A stretch of 64,000 bases of DNA from Anastrepha obliqua (Eukaryota; Arthropoda; Insecta; Diptera; Tephritidae): assembly GCF_027943255.1 (NCBI RefSeq), contig NC_072897.1, positions 20,212,044 to 20,276,043 of the forward strand, written 5' to 3'. The notes below the pieces were generated by a model. That model did not search any database. It was not told the origin of the DNA and saw only the letters and a list, made by a program, of their open reading frames with translations. Shown here piece by piece: positions 9,927 through 18,627 of this stretch; position 1 is the first letter of the stretch; the number at the start of each line of letters is the position of its first letter. A program made the position numbers and the translations under genes.

Positions 9927-10298
9927 ATCTTTCCGTTATTTGATATTGCTTCTAGATCCTCATGATCGGGGGATCCGGCTATAAATTTCCAGGCAGTACC
10001 TAGAATATTTATTGATCTTTTTTGTCGTAAGTTTGCTGGTTTAAGGGTATCAAGGATTTGGAGAGATTGGACTAATTCGTGCTTTAGGATAGGTAGTAAA
10101 ATGCTATCCTTAGGAATGTCTGAAGAAATGCATTCGTAAATGTCCGTTAAAAATTGTTCGTATTTGTTAAGGTCGATTATATGTATTAGCCTAAAGGCTC
10201 CGTTTTGAATTTTTGCTGTCCCGTCATTGATTGTAACCAGTTGAGCAGTAGAGTAGTCATAAATGTCTATTGTTGCGGTGGTCGAAATAAAGAGAGTT
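9927..10298 (-). pseudogene. env: Env, N-terminal part, frameshifted from the rest
   Basis: In a different minus-strand frame this stretch is open from an acceptor-like CTTCTTTTCAG (about 10299-10309) down to a TGA at about 9919-9921. It encodes a hydrophobic start, a short surface region and a dibasic RQKR furin-type site followed by a GTAWKF segment. Env of errantiviruses is made from a spliced RNA, so an in-exon start codon is not expected. The change of frame before the larger env segment shows the lesion. No joined sequence is given. Confidence 0.72.
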
Positions 10299-10310
10299 CT
10301 GAAAAGAAGG

Positions 10311-11162
10311 TTAGACGGTTTTATTATAGTTTTTTATATTGCTTTTGTGAATTATTTTTCCCGATTCTGTTACTATGGTTGAGTGTTTGTTCTCCTTTAC
10401 TATTTCTTTTTTGAATTTTGGGGTAATTTTTGTGCCTAGCCTTTTGTTTATTTTTACATAGATAGTTTCGCCTGGATGATAAATTTTTATGGTTTCCCTT
10501 TTTTTGTTGTGAAAACAAAGGTCCTTTGCCTGTTTATTTTTTAATTCTAAAATGTTTTCCTCCCTTGCCTTTTCGAACTGGCTTGGGTCTGTGGAGACTC
10601 TTCTCCCGAAAAATATCTCTATTGGTTTCTTTTTTGTTGTTGAGTGGATGGTATAATTATATTCATAGACTGAGTTATCAAGGAGTTCAGCAAATGAAGT
10701 AAAATTCCATTCTGCTTTTAGGCAGCGCATTATTTCTGTTAAGGTAGAATGAAATCGTTCTAGTTGGCCATTAATTGAACTGGTATAAGGCGGTGTTTTG
10801 AAAATTTTGATGTTGAGAGTGTCTTCGAGCAGAAATTTTATAGTTGCAGAATTAAGGGAAGTTTCGTTGTCTATAACCACTGATTCGGGTACGCCAAATT
10901 GGAAAAGCAATTCTCGTAGGGGTTCTTTTACGTGTTCTATTGCTCTTGATTTAATTATCTTGGTTTGTGCATATTTTGAGAATTTGTCTATTGCTGTCAA
11001 TACTATATTTCTGTCGGTGATGTAAATATCAATATGCAAAATCTGTCCAGGGTATTGCGGTATGGGCGTTTCTCCTAATTCTGGTTTACTGGGGTGTCGG
11101 TCGTATTTATTTTCCTTGCATATTGAGCATTGCTGAATTATTGTTTTTATTTTCTTCGTCAT
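10311..11162 (-). CDS. pol: Pol, integrase portion
   Basis: The minus strand encodes the integrase that inserts element cDNA. The CxxC half of the HHCC zinc site (CSIC) is at residues 12-15. The catalytic triad is readable: Asp in HIDIYITD near 44, Asp in VVIDNE near 98 and Glu in GQLERFH near 134, giving the usual 35-residue spacing between the second Asp and Glu. The tail is basic and Lys-rich. It lies in the same frame as the segment ending at 11181, with only one TAA codon (11181-11183) between them. The Met used here is therefore not a natural start. Confidence 0.9.
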   Translation of the reverse strand: MTKKIKTIIQQCSICKENKYDRHPSKPELGETPIPQYPGQILHIDIYITDRNIVLTAIDKFSKYAQTKIIKSRAIEHVKEPLRELLFQFGVPESVVIDNETSLNSATIKFLLEDTLNIKIFKTPPYTSSINGQLERFHSTLTEIMRCLKAEWNFTSFAELLDNSVYEYNYTIHSTTKKKPIEIFFGRRVSTDPSQFEKAREENILELKNKQAKDLCFHNKKRETIKIYHPGETIYVKINKRLGTKITPKFKKEIVKENKHSTIVTESGKIIHKSNIKNYNKTV

Positions 11163-11180
11163 TGATGGGAAGTAGTATTT

Positions 11181-13397
11181 TTAAAGGATTTGAGATTTAT
11201 TTTCTCGGTGGTTTCTGTGAGCTCTTTTATGGGTTGTAATTATAATTTCTTCCTGTTCTTGTTCATTTGTAACGTCTTGTACTTGAAGTTGAGTAAATCG
11301 AATTTTATAGTTGCTAAAATGTATTGGGTATACTTCCTGAATTTTTCCCATAATGCGTTCTTCTGTCTTAATGCAATTAACTACGGAGGGATTTAGATAT
11401 CTCTTAAGGAGGCTTATTAGATTTGCTGAATTGTAAACTGGTTCCTCTAAAATGTATCTGTGATAAGTGGGAAATATTATTTTAAATTGATATGTTGAAG
11501 TTAACCCAGTGTTTAGAAATATTTGATTTTTGAAAACGTTTATCGGAGTTTCTACGTGCGGGATTAGATTATCGGATGAACTTTCGTCACTGTGTTGGGT
11601 TGTGGACAGAGCGTTTATTGGCTCAGTTATCGTTCTTGAGAGTGCATCGGCAACAACGTTTGTCGTACCTGGTTTATAATGGAGTTCATGATTGTATTCC
11701 TCCAGGATAGCTTTCCAGCGTTTCATTTTTGCATTATTGTTTTTATTGCTCAGTGCTTGGGTCAAAGGTTGGTGGTCCGTAAATATATTGACTTTGGCTG
11801 AGCCATAAAGGTAGTTTCTGAAATTGTTTAGTGCCCATATTATGGCGAGAAATTCTTTTTCGTTTGTCGCATAGGATTCTTCCGTCTTAGTAAGTGTTCT
11901 GGATATAAAAGCTATGGGTTTCTTATCTTGTGCGAGGACTGCACCGATGGCATAATTGGAAGCATCGGTTGTTAGATGAAATTCTTTACTAAAATCGGGG
12001 TATGCCAGTATAACGTCATCGGACATAAGAGAGTTCTTGACTTTGTTGAAGGCATCTTTTGCTTCGCTGTTCAATACAATATTTATCTTGGCTGATTTAG
12101 TTTTTGAAATACGTCCCTCTTCCCCTCTTAAGAGTGAAGTTAGAGGTTTAGTTAGCATAGCATAATCTTTTATGAAACGGCGATAATAGCCTGAAAGGCC
12201 TAGAAATGAACGGAGTTGTTTAATAGTTTTTGGATATGGTGTCTTCGCTATTGCTTCCACCTTTGCAGGGTTTTTCGTTATCCCTTTGGATGAAATTATG
12301 AATCCCAGGAATTCTACTGAGTCTCTAAAGAAATGACATTTGTCCAGCTGTATTTTCATGTTAGCATCTTCAAGCGTCTTAAAAATTTGTTGTAAGTGGA
12401 GGACATGCTCTGATTCGGATTTACTAAATACGACAATGTCGTCGATATAAACGTAACAAATTTTGCCAATGTGATGGCAAAGAATGTCATCAAGCGCGCG
12501 CTGAAAAATTGAAGGAGCGTTTTTGAGTCCAAATGGTAACCTCGTGAACTCGTATTTGCCGTTATTAATTGAGAAAGCGGTTTTCTCGATATCAGATTCT
12601 TTTAATGGGATTTGATGAAATCCGCTTTTTAAATCTAGGACTGAGAAATATTGATTTTTCCCTAATTGGGACAGTACCTCATTAATTTGGGGTATTGGAT
12701 AACGATCCGCTATGGTTATCGCATTGAGTTTGCGATAGTCGATTACTATTCTGTACTGTTTATTGCCTTGAGAGTCCGGTTTTTTTGCTACACCCCAAAC
12801 GGGTGAATTATATGGTGACCTTGACGGTCGAATAATGCCGTCGTCTAGCATTGTTTTAATTTGGGATTCTACCTCACCTTTTAATGCCATTGGGTAGGGG
12901 TAGTATCTTGTGTAAACTGGGGTATCTTTATTTGTCCTAATTTCGCCTATAACTTTCGTAGTGTAAGTAAGTTTGTCGTTAGGCTCTGCAAAGAGTTTAG
13001 AAAAGTTGTTCACTAAATTGTTGATTCTGCTTCGTTGGGTAGATGTCATATGATCTTCTGTAATGTTAATTGCATTCGCTGAATTGGATTCAAGTTGCTT
13101 TATTTTAATTTTGGTGTTACCCTTGATTGACATAAAATTGTCTTTGATGTGGACAACAGCTTCGAGAATTTTAAGGCTATCGTTTCCAAGGATACCATGG
13201 AATGAACGTAGCGTTGGGAGCAGGAAAAATTTTAATTTTGACTCTGTATTAAAAAGCTTTAGGAAAGTATGTTCCTTTATTTCTATGTCCCCTGCTATTG
13301 ATTTTGCGAAAAAGTTTGATTCATTTTTAATTGGATTAGGGGCGATAGAAGGTTGAATATAGTTTTTCGTTGATCCCGTGTCAATTAGAAATTTCAC
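11181..13397 (-). CDS. pol: Pol, protease, reverse transcriptase and RNase H
   Basis: This 738-residue segment begins in the protease (DTGS at residues 6-9). It continues through an RT with VIDYRKLN, LPFGLKNAP and catalytic YIDD near 317, then RNase H with TTDASNYAIG near 477 and TDHQPL. It ends just after an HRNH motif that belongs to the integrase zinc site. The frame extends upstream of the listed GTG codon to the gag overlap, so translation is expected by a -1 shift out of gag. The TAA at 11181-11183 would separate integrase from the rest of Pol. Confidence 0.92.
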   Translation of the reverse strand: MKFLIDTGSTKNYIQPSIAPNPIKNESNFFAKSIAGDIEIKEHTFLKLFNTESKLKFFLLPTLRSFHGILGNDSLKILEAVVHIKDNFMSIKGNTKIKIKQLESNSANAINITEDHMTSTQRSRINNLVNNFSKLFAEPNDKLTYTTKVIGEIRTNKDTPVYTRYYPYPMALKGEVESQIKTMLDDGIIRPSRSPYNSPVWGVAKKPDSQGNKQYRIVIDYRKLNAITIADRYPIPQINEVLSQLGKNQYFSVLDLKSGFHQIPLKESDIEKTAFSINNGKYEFTRLPFGLKNAPSIFQRALDDILCHHIGKICYVYIDDIVVFSKSESEHVLHLQQIFKTLEDANMKIQLDKCHFFRDSVEFLGFIISSKGITKNPAKVEAIAKTPYPKTIKQLRSFLGLSGYYRRFIKDYAMLTKPLTSLLRGEEGRISKTKSAKINIVLNSEAKDAFNKVKNSLMSDDVILAYPDFSKEFHLTTDASNYAIGAVLAQDKKPIAFISRTLTKTEESYATNEKEFLAIIWALNNFRNYLYGSAKVNIFTDHQPLTQALSNKNNNAKMKRWKAILEEYNHELHYKPGTTNVVADALSRTITEPINALSTTQHSDESSSDNLIPHVETPINVFKNQIFLNTGLTSTYQFKIIFPTYHRYILEEPVYNSANLISLLKRYLNPSVVNCIKTEERIMGKIQEVYPIHFSNYKIRFTQLQVQDVTNEQEQEEIIITTHKRAHRNHRENKSQIL

Positions 13398-13447
13398 TAT
13401 TTTTCCACTCTCCAGTCTGCATTCAAAATAAGGCAGTGAAGAGTGAG

Positions 13448-14776
13448 TTAACCTAAAAAATGTATATCTGTTATGTCAGTCAGATCGTTGTCTTGTAATT
13501 CATCGTACTGGTCTATATAGTCATTTGTATGTTCTGCTATAGATTGCTCTTGACCATAATTTTGGTCGGAATCTATATGGAAATTCCTTTGCACTTTATT
13601 CGGAACCGGTGGGTTATCGATCGGAGGTCTCTTACCGAAAAAGTCGTTAGCGCGTGGTCTGTTCATGTAATTAACATGGCGTGTACGTAATGATGGATCT
13701 ATGTCCATTGGTTCCGGTCGTGGTTGAGGTTTCGGAAACGGAAACGGTTGCGGACGCGGTGTTAGGTTGTTTGGTTGCTGGGATATGTTGGGCTGATAAT
13801 ACCGTTGAAAATATGGCCTATGTCCTCTGTTAGGGATAGCCGGGTTTGGTCGCGACTGGGGCAAATATGCCAATTCAGGATAGAACTCATTGTTGGACCT
13901 TCTTGGTGGAAGGGGTGGACGAAAGTTGTGAGGTTTCCTGTTCTGGTCACTGCTTTTCAGTGCGTAGTAAGAACGAAAACTCTGGTTTTCCAGCTTCAGG
14001 CATAAATGAAGAGCCTGTGGAAGATCCGCTGGTTCTCTCATTCCGAGGAGTCTTGGCAGATCGCCTCTAAGTCCTCGAATAAATGTGTCAAGGGCCTTAT
14101 CCCGATAGGGACGCGTGATTAGATGCATGGCTTCTTGACTAACTTCCATGCTTCCGATTTTGTTAAGGATAAGTGACAGGTGGGAATAGACGCGCTGATA
14201 AAACTCTTGGACCGTCAGGTTGCCCTGCACTAAGGAGGTCATTTGGTACTCAAGGGTACCGATGTCGCGTTTGTCCGCGTAATGTAAAGTGAGGCATCTG
14301 GAAATCGCTTTCCAGTCCAAAGGCGTGTTATATGATTCCAGGGCAATGTCGGCATTGCCCACAATCTTGTTACGTATGACGTTGAGGATTCCATAGTATT
14401 TAGGCGTTCCTTTTTGCGGTTCGTAGATCTGCAAAATGCGATCTACGCTCTTTTTCCAGGAGTTGAATTCCCCTGGGTTTCCCGAAAATTCACGCAAACA
14501 TCTCACTACATCTGGAATTTTGTCTAACTCTGTTATATTGTTCGGTAGGCTAGAATCGATAGTCACGTCCGAAATGTCAGTAAAGTTCGCATTAGGGTTG
14601 AGGGCAGCTTGAACTAAGTTTCGTCCCTCTTGTTTAAGTATGTTATTTACGACTCCTGCTATAACGTTCGTCAATTGCTCCATGTTGAATGCATTTGCAT
14701 TCGAGGAGGAAGGAACAGATTGTGGAGGAGGAGCGCTTAGCACAGGAGGTCTTACCAAGTTATTTGGATTAGACAT
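13448..14776 (-). CDS. gag: Gag
   Basis: The 442-residue structural protein of the gypsy-type element, starting MSNPNN. A Gag-like helical domain lies at about residues 90-270 (LREFSGNPGEF, FYQRVYSHLS, FIRGLRGDL). After it comes an Arg/Pro-rich, RNA-binding-like region (about 280-370) without CCHC knuckles, as is usual for errantiviruses, and an acidic tail. The stop at 13448-13450 lies 4 nt after a slippery heptamer. The ORF is undamaged. Confidence 0.9.
   Translation of the reverse strand: MSNPNNLVRPPVLSAPPPQSVPSSSNANAFNMEQLTNVIAGVVNNILKQEGRNLVQAALNPNANFTDISDVTIDSSLPNNITELDKIPDVVRCLREFSGNPGEFNSWKKSVDRILQIYEPQKGTPKYYGILNVIRNKIVGNADIALESYNTPLDWKAISRCLTLHYADKRDIGTLEYQMTSLVQGNLTVQEFYQRVYSHLSLILNKIGSMEVSQEAMHLITRPYRDKALDTFIRGLRGDLPRLLGMREPADLPQALHLCLKLENQSFRSYYALKSSDQNRKPHNFRPPLPPRRSNNEFYPELAYLPQSRPNPAIPNRGHRPYFQRYYQPNISQQPNNLTPRPQPFPFPKPQPRPEPMDIDPSLRTRHVNYMNRPRANDFFGKRPPIDNPPVPNKVQRNFHIDSDQNYGQEQSIAEHTNDYIDQYDELQDNDLTDITDIHFLG
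13454..13460 (-). promoter_or_regulatory. Programmed -1 frameshift heptamer at the gag-pol junction
   Basis: On the minus strand the gag frame reads CAT TTT TTA GGT TAA, giving T TTT TTA in zero frame. A -1 slip here enters the open pol frame, which continues into the protease. The heptamer matches the X XXY YYZ rule. A downstream stimulatory structure was not evaluated. Confidence 0.8.
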
Positions 14777-14875
14777 GATAGTTTTCCTCTTTTTCTCTTG
14801 ATTTTTATAATTAATTTTTTTATTAAAATTTTTTATTTTTTATTTTTATTTATTTTTTTATTATTATTGATAAAG

Positions 14876-15275
14876 CTGGAGGGTCCCCCCGAAGGTGGTG
14901 AATCGCAGCTTTTGCGTGTAATATGTGGTTACTCCTTCTTGGAAGGAGGGCTTTCGTACTCTGGAGGGTCCCTGGTGTTGGGAATCGCAGAGTTAAGCTA
15001 TATTATCAATTTGCAATTTATTGAGTTACTGGCTGTACGAGCCGTTCTTTATGAATTTAATTGTTGTATTTGTTTTACTCCTTCTTGGAAGGAGAGCTTT
15101 CTTATCCTGGAGGGTCCCTGGAATTGGGAATTAAGCTATGTTATTAGGTTTAAGTTTTATTAAGTTATTGGCTGTACGAGCCGTCCTTTATAAGCTCTAT
15201 ATTTGTTTTACTCCTTCTAGGAAGGAGGGCTTTCCTACTCTGGAGGGTCCCGTAGGAATCGCAGAGTTAAGCAAT
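14876..15275 (-). repeat. Leader repeat array A (133-146 bp units)
   Basis: Three imperfect direct repeats begin at 14931, 15077 and 15210 with ACTCCTTCTNGGAAGGAG, followed by TGGAGGGTCCC, and between units TGGCTGTACGAGCCG. Each unit carries short inverted repeats (TCCTTC/GAAGGA). They lie in the untranslated leader between the 5' LTR and gag. Confidence 0.75.
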
Positions 15276-15364
15276 ATTATAGTTTTTCTTATTTTTTATT
15301 TTTATTTAGTTGTATTATTTTCTTAACCTTACTAAATTTCTGTTTTTAGATTTTTTTTCTAAAT

Positions 15365-15580
15365 AAAATTTCTCTTGATTTTTTCTTCACTTTTTGTTTA
15401 GTTGCGTTAATTTTCTTACAAAATTTCTCTTTTTAGAATTTTTTCCTTATATAAAATTTCTCTTGATTTTTTCTTCACTTTTTGTTTAGTTGCGTTAATT
15501 TTCTTACAAAATTTCTCTTTCTAGAATTTTTTTCTTATATAAAATTTCTCTTGATTTTTTCTTCACTTTTTGTATTTAAA
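15365..15580 (-). repeat. Leader repeat array B (88-bp units)
   Basis: Units start at 15365, 15453 and 15541 with AAAATTTCTCTTGATTTTTT, giving an exact 88-bp period. They are strongly T-rich on the + strand and nearly identical to each other. Confidence 0.8.
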
Positions 15581-15790
15581 ATTTTAGTACAATAATATTT
15601 TTATATTTAATATCTTCAAGATTTTACAAATGTATAACTTAAATTTATAGACTTACATAAAAGTATGAAGGAACATTTTATTGTTGACCTTTCCTTAAAT
15701 GAAGATTTACTGATTCGGTGCGGCGGCTGACGGCTTGCGTCTCCCGTTTGCTTTCGCTACTAGGGGGCCTCTTTTCCGTCACTCTTGGAT

Positions 15791-15975
15791 GCGGCGGATT
15801 GTTGATGGTCCCTGTTTGTCAGGGAATCCCTTTTCCGGCGCTTGGTCGCTGTGGTGCGGCGGATTGTTGATGGTCCCCGTTTGCCAGGGAATCCTTTTTC
15901 CGGCGCTTGGTCGCTGTGGTGCGGCGGATTGTTGATGGTCCCCGTTTGCCAGGGAATCCTTCTTCCGGTACACGT
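15791..15975 (-). repeat. Leader repeat array C (65-bp units)
   Basis: GC-rich units start at 15791, 15856 and 15921 with GCGGCGGATTGTTGATGGTC, giving an exact 65-bp period. Small ORFs across this array are by-products of the repeat and show no family resemblance. Confidence 0.82.
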
Positions 15976-16150
15976 TCTTAGCTGTTGGTGGCACGGCTTA
16001 TGTCCACCAGGTTCGGGGGCCAATTCAGCTACCACTCGCGAACGGAACACTTATTAGCGGAGGCGGCTCTTCTATTTTTAGGACACTATGGACACTATTA
16101 CTGGAGACGGCTCCTTTGGTTGTTCACACCCGCGTTACGTTAACGAATTG

Positions 16151-16168
16151 GCCCCACGTTGGGCGCCA
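16151..16168 (-). other. Primer-binding site complementary to tRNA-Lys
   Basis: Minus strand TGGCGCCCAACGTGGGGC directly follows the 5' LTR. It is complementary to the CCA-tailed 3' end of an insect tRNA-Lys, the standard gypsy primer. It shares its first T with the LTR end. Confidence 0.85.
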
Positions 16169-16509
16169 GTTAAAGATTTTCGCGTGGAAATATCTTTTTA
16201 AAAAAGATTGCGGTATGACCGCTCTTTATTGAGTTCAACTAAAAACTGAAATTACAAAATTTCTTAATCTAAAACCTAAACTTAAAATGCACCGAGCTAC
16301 CTGTAGTGGCGTGCGCAATTTCGAGGAATCGCTGACTTGGGTTGCGCGTGCATTACATCCGGCCTAATTCAATTGGGGTGTTGCTGCTGTTGGCTTTTCT
16401 GCTGACAGTGCGTCTGGAATATTGTGGGAAGCGCTGTGTAAGCGTTGTACGTCCGCTGTACTCATGTAGCTGATCGGCGTGTGAAAAGTTAACATTTGCC
16501 ATGTTAACA
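16168..16509 (-). repeat. 5' LTR of the gypsy-type element
   Basis: 342 bp, reads the same as 8506-8847. The TACA target duplication follows at 16510-16513. Confidence 0.92.
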
Positions 16510-16863
16510 TACATATGTCCTATGCTAATATATGTATTATATAATATATCAACATGCATACATACAATCACGCGCAATTTTCATAAAAAAACCAAAAAGA
16601 ACAAATCTGTAAACATGCATACAAATCATATGGACATATCAAATGAACAAATCTGTTCTGTACGCAAGCAAATGTAAGCTAATGTAAACTACATTTTTTC
16701 ACACTTGCGTATCACTCTCTCCCTCTCATTTCTCTCCGGCAGCCATATTAATTAATTTCCTACTGTTAACTTGTGCTGATTTCATTTTCTTACCCGTGTA
16801 TTGTTAGAGCCCAAAATGAGGAACGGGCCGGGACTGCGCCTTCTCTATGAATTTACGTTCTCT
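16510..16863. other. Flank of the gypsy-type insertion
   Basis: This continues the microsatellite/GCGCAATTTT array interrupted at 8505 (one more core at 16571). It then becomes unique AT-rich sequence with no gene. Confidence 0.5.
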
Positions 16864-18007
16864 GCTCATACCATTGGTTTGTTTACGAATATGGTGAATA
16901 TAAACGTACAAAGCAGCGAAATAGTGCTCGATTGCTACTGCGTGGTTAGCCAATTGTCAAAAGTGGTGTGTTTTAAATTAAATTTAGCTATATTTTGAGT
17001 TACACATAAGAGATACATGTTCAAGAACTAAATATGAGTGTGTTATTACTGGCCAGTGCTGCCAACACCAATAAATCTGAGTCGCTAGGGCCAATATCAA
17101 AAGTCGCTAGAAAGTCGCTAACTCCCTCAGGGGCGGATCCTAAATTTCATTCTGAGAGATGCACAAGAGGCCAGCTGTGGACTTAAAATTTTTAGATGAA
17201 TAATAACTACTGAAATTTGAGATCAACGAAAGTTAGTTTCAATCTCCTGAAATACTGCTTTTTTTCAGAGGTAAATCCATTATTTAAGCAATCTCGAGAT
17301 TGATTTAAATATTTTATATTTACTTAAAATGAATTAAAAAGTAAGTAAGCTAGAGGATAGTAATCAATCAACTGAGCCTATATCAATTCAATTGTTTCAA
17401 GTACAGAACATAATAAAATCCGGGGATTCCCCGACCGCATTGCTCTTATGTGATCAGTGGTAAAAATAATTTGGTTACTCATTACAATTGTGTGAAACAA
17501 GGTGTAATTGAATTGGAATATATTTTATTATTTCTTAATACAACGTATGATTTTTGTTAATTTCATAAAAAATTTTAAGGTAAAAATAAATTTAAAATTT
17601 CAATTACCAACCATGTAGTACTTCAAGAGATTTTTATCATAAATAAACTATTTTTACCCGTATTAAATTGCATCTCCTTTTCGACGTTTTCATTTGAAAA
17701 ATGCTTTATGTATATGCGGCTCGTTTTCGGGTTGAAAACATCTTCTCTCCGGCAGAACCAACAAAGTCGAGTCCGATGGGAAACCAAAGAAATCTAAAGA
17801 TCGGTTGTTTTCGGTTCTTACACTATCACAATTCAAAACCGCGCACTTTATTTAAATAAGATATCTATTTGAATTAAACAAAACAATTTGCAGCTTTGCA
17901 CGTTTGTATTTACGGCATTCGTAAACAAACCAATGGTATGAGCATTGCCTGTGATGATTTATATCATTACACAAGCTAAATTTTGCGAAACAAAAAGCGA
18001 ATGACGT
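16864..18007 (+). mobile_element. Non-autonomous TIR element, copy 1
   Basis: GCTCATACCATTGGTTTGTT at 16864 is mirrored by its near-complement ending at 17943, forming inverted repeats of about 48 bp. On the right the inverted repeat extends to GAATGACGT at 18007; the matching outer left part is missing. No transposase is present. A second copy lies at 43569-44291. This copy has about 550 bp (17057-17610) absent from the other. The superfamily could not be assigned from the termini. Confidence 0.62.
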
Positions 18008-18326
18008 CGACATATCTGTCAAATTCGCTCAGCGCCGACTAACGGTCTGCTAGGTAATACCAGAGAATGTTAATGCAATGAGAAGGAGCAAATGTTAAAT
18101 GAGCTTTTTTCGAGTACTAATTTGTAGATTCATACTAAGGTAATTTCAAATTCAACTTTGCTCACTAGTGTGGAATTGCAGATATTTACCACGCGAGTGA
18201 CGGGAGTGGAGGGTTTCTATATTTACTTACCACGCTAGGACAGGAATTCAGATTTTTTCTGCGTTTACCAAACTACTGAGGAATTTCATAAGATTTTTCG
18301 GCACACTACTAAGGAAGTCGACTTAT

Positions 18327-18627
18327 TTCATGCCCACAGCGAAGCGAATAAATTTGCGATTAAGAAGGCCACGCGGCAGTTAATTTGTGGGGCAGAAGCT
18401 AAAGTCGACGGAATTATTCGCTTTATTTTTTGGCACGTACATATTTAATTCAGGTTCAAGTCCTGAAGTCATATTTTTTTTCTTGCACATTTTTTTTTAC
18501 AATTCAAACCAGGAAAGTTTGGTAAAATTTTTGAGTTTATTTTAATTAAAATTTCTTTAAAATACTGTTTTTTGTGTATTTCATAAATGGAAATTTCTTT
18601 TCGGTATAAAATAGTTCATACTGGATA
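18327..18627 (+). repeat. Large duplication flanking the Jockey copy, left
   Basis: About 300 bp starting TTCATGCCCACA and ending CATACTGGATAT recur at 20981-21275 with roughly 5% difference. The other 3-kb element copy has this segment only once. It includes a perfect tRNA-like T arm at 18450-18466. Confidence 0.78.

Larger units (their letters stand above)
8506..16509 (-). mobile_element. Gypsy-type (errantivirus) LTR retrotransposon, complete 8.0-kb copy
   Basis: Two 342-bp LTRs that read as identical flank, in minus-strand order, a tRNA-Lys primer site, a repeat-rich leader, gag, pol, env and a polypurine tract. A 4-bp TACA duplication (8502-8505 and 16510-16513) brackets it. Errantiviruses are insect endogenous retroviruses with a spliced env. 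This copy has one premature stop in pol and one frameshift in env, so it is not fully functional as read. The LTR identity says it inserted very recently, probably helped in trans or damaged during or after copying. A sequencing artefact could explain either lesion. Confidence 0.93.

Noticed and set aside
15365..15975. Regularly spaced repeats that could suggest a CRISPR-like array
   Set aside because: Units are contiguous direct repeats without unique spacers, inside an LTR retroelement leader in an insect-like genome.
15760..16050. 96-codon minus-strand ORF in the errantivirus leader
   Set aside because: It is the translation of the 65-bp tandem repeat, so its repeated protein pattern follows from the DNA repeat. 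It lies between the primer site and gag where no protein is expected.
16151..16170. tRNA-Lys 3' end on the + strand
   Set aside because: This is the complement of the retroelement primer-binding site, not a tRNA gene. No other tRNA arms are present.
18450..18466. A complete tRNA gene around the T arm
   Set aside because: Only the T arm is convincing. I could not find a matching acceptor stem, D arm or anticodon arm, so no tRNA is annotated.
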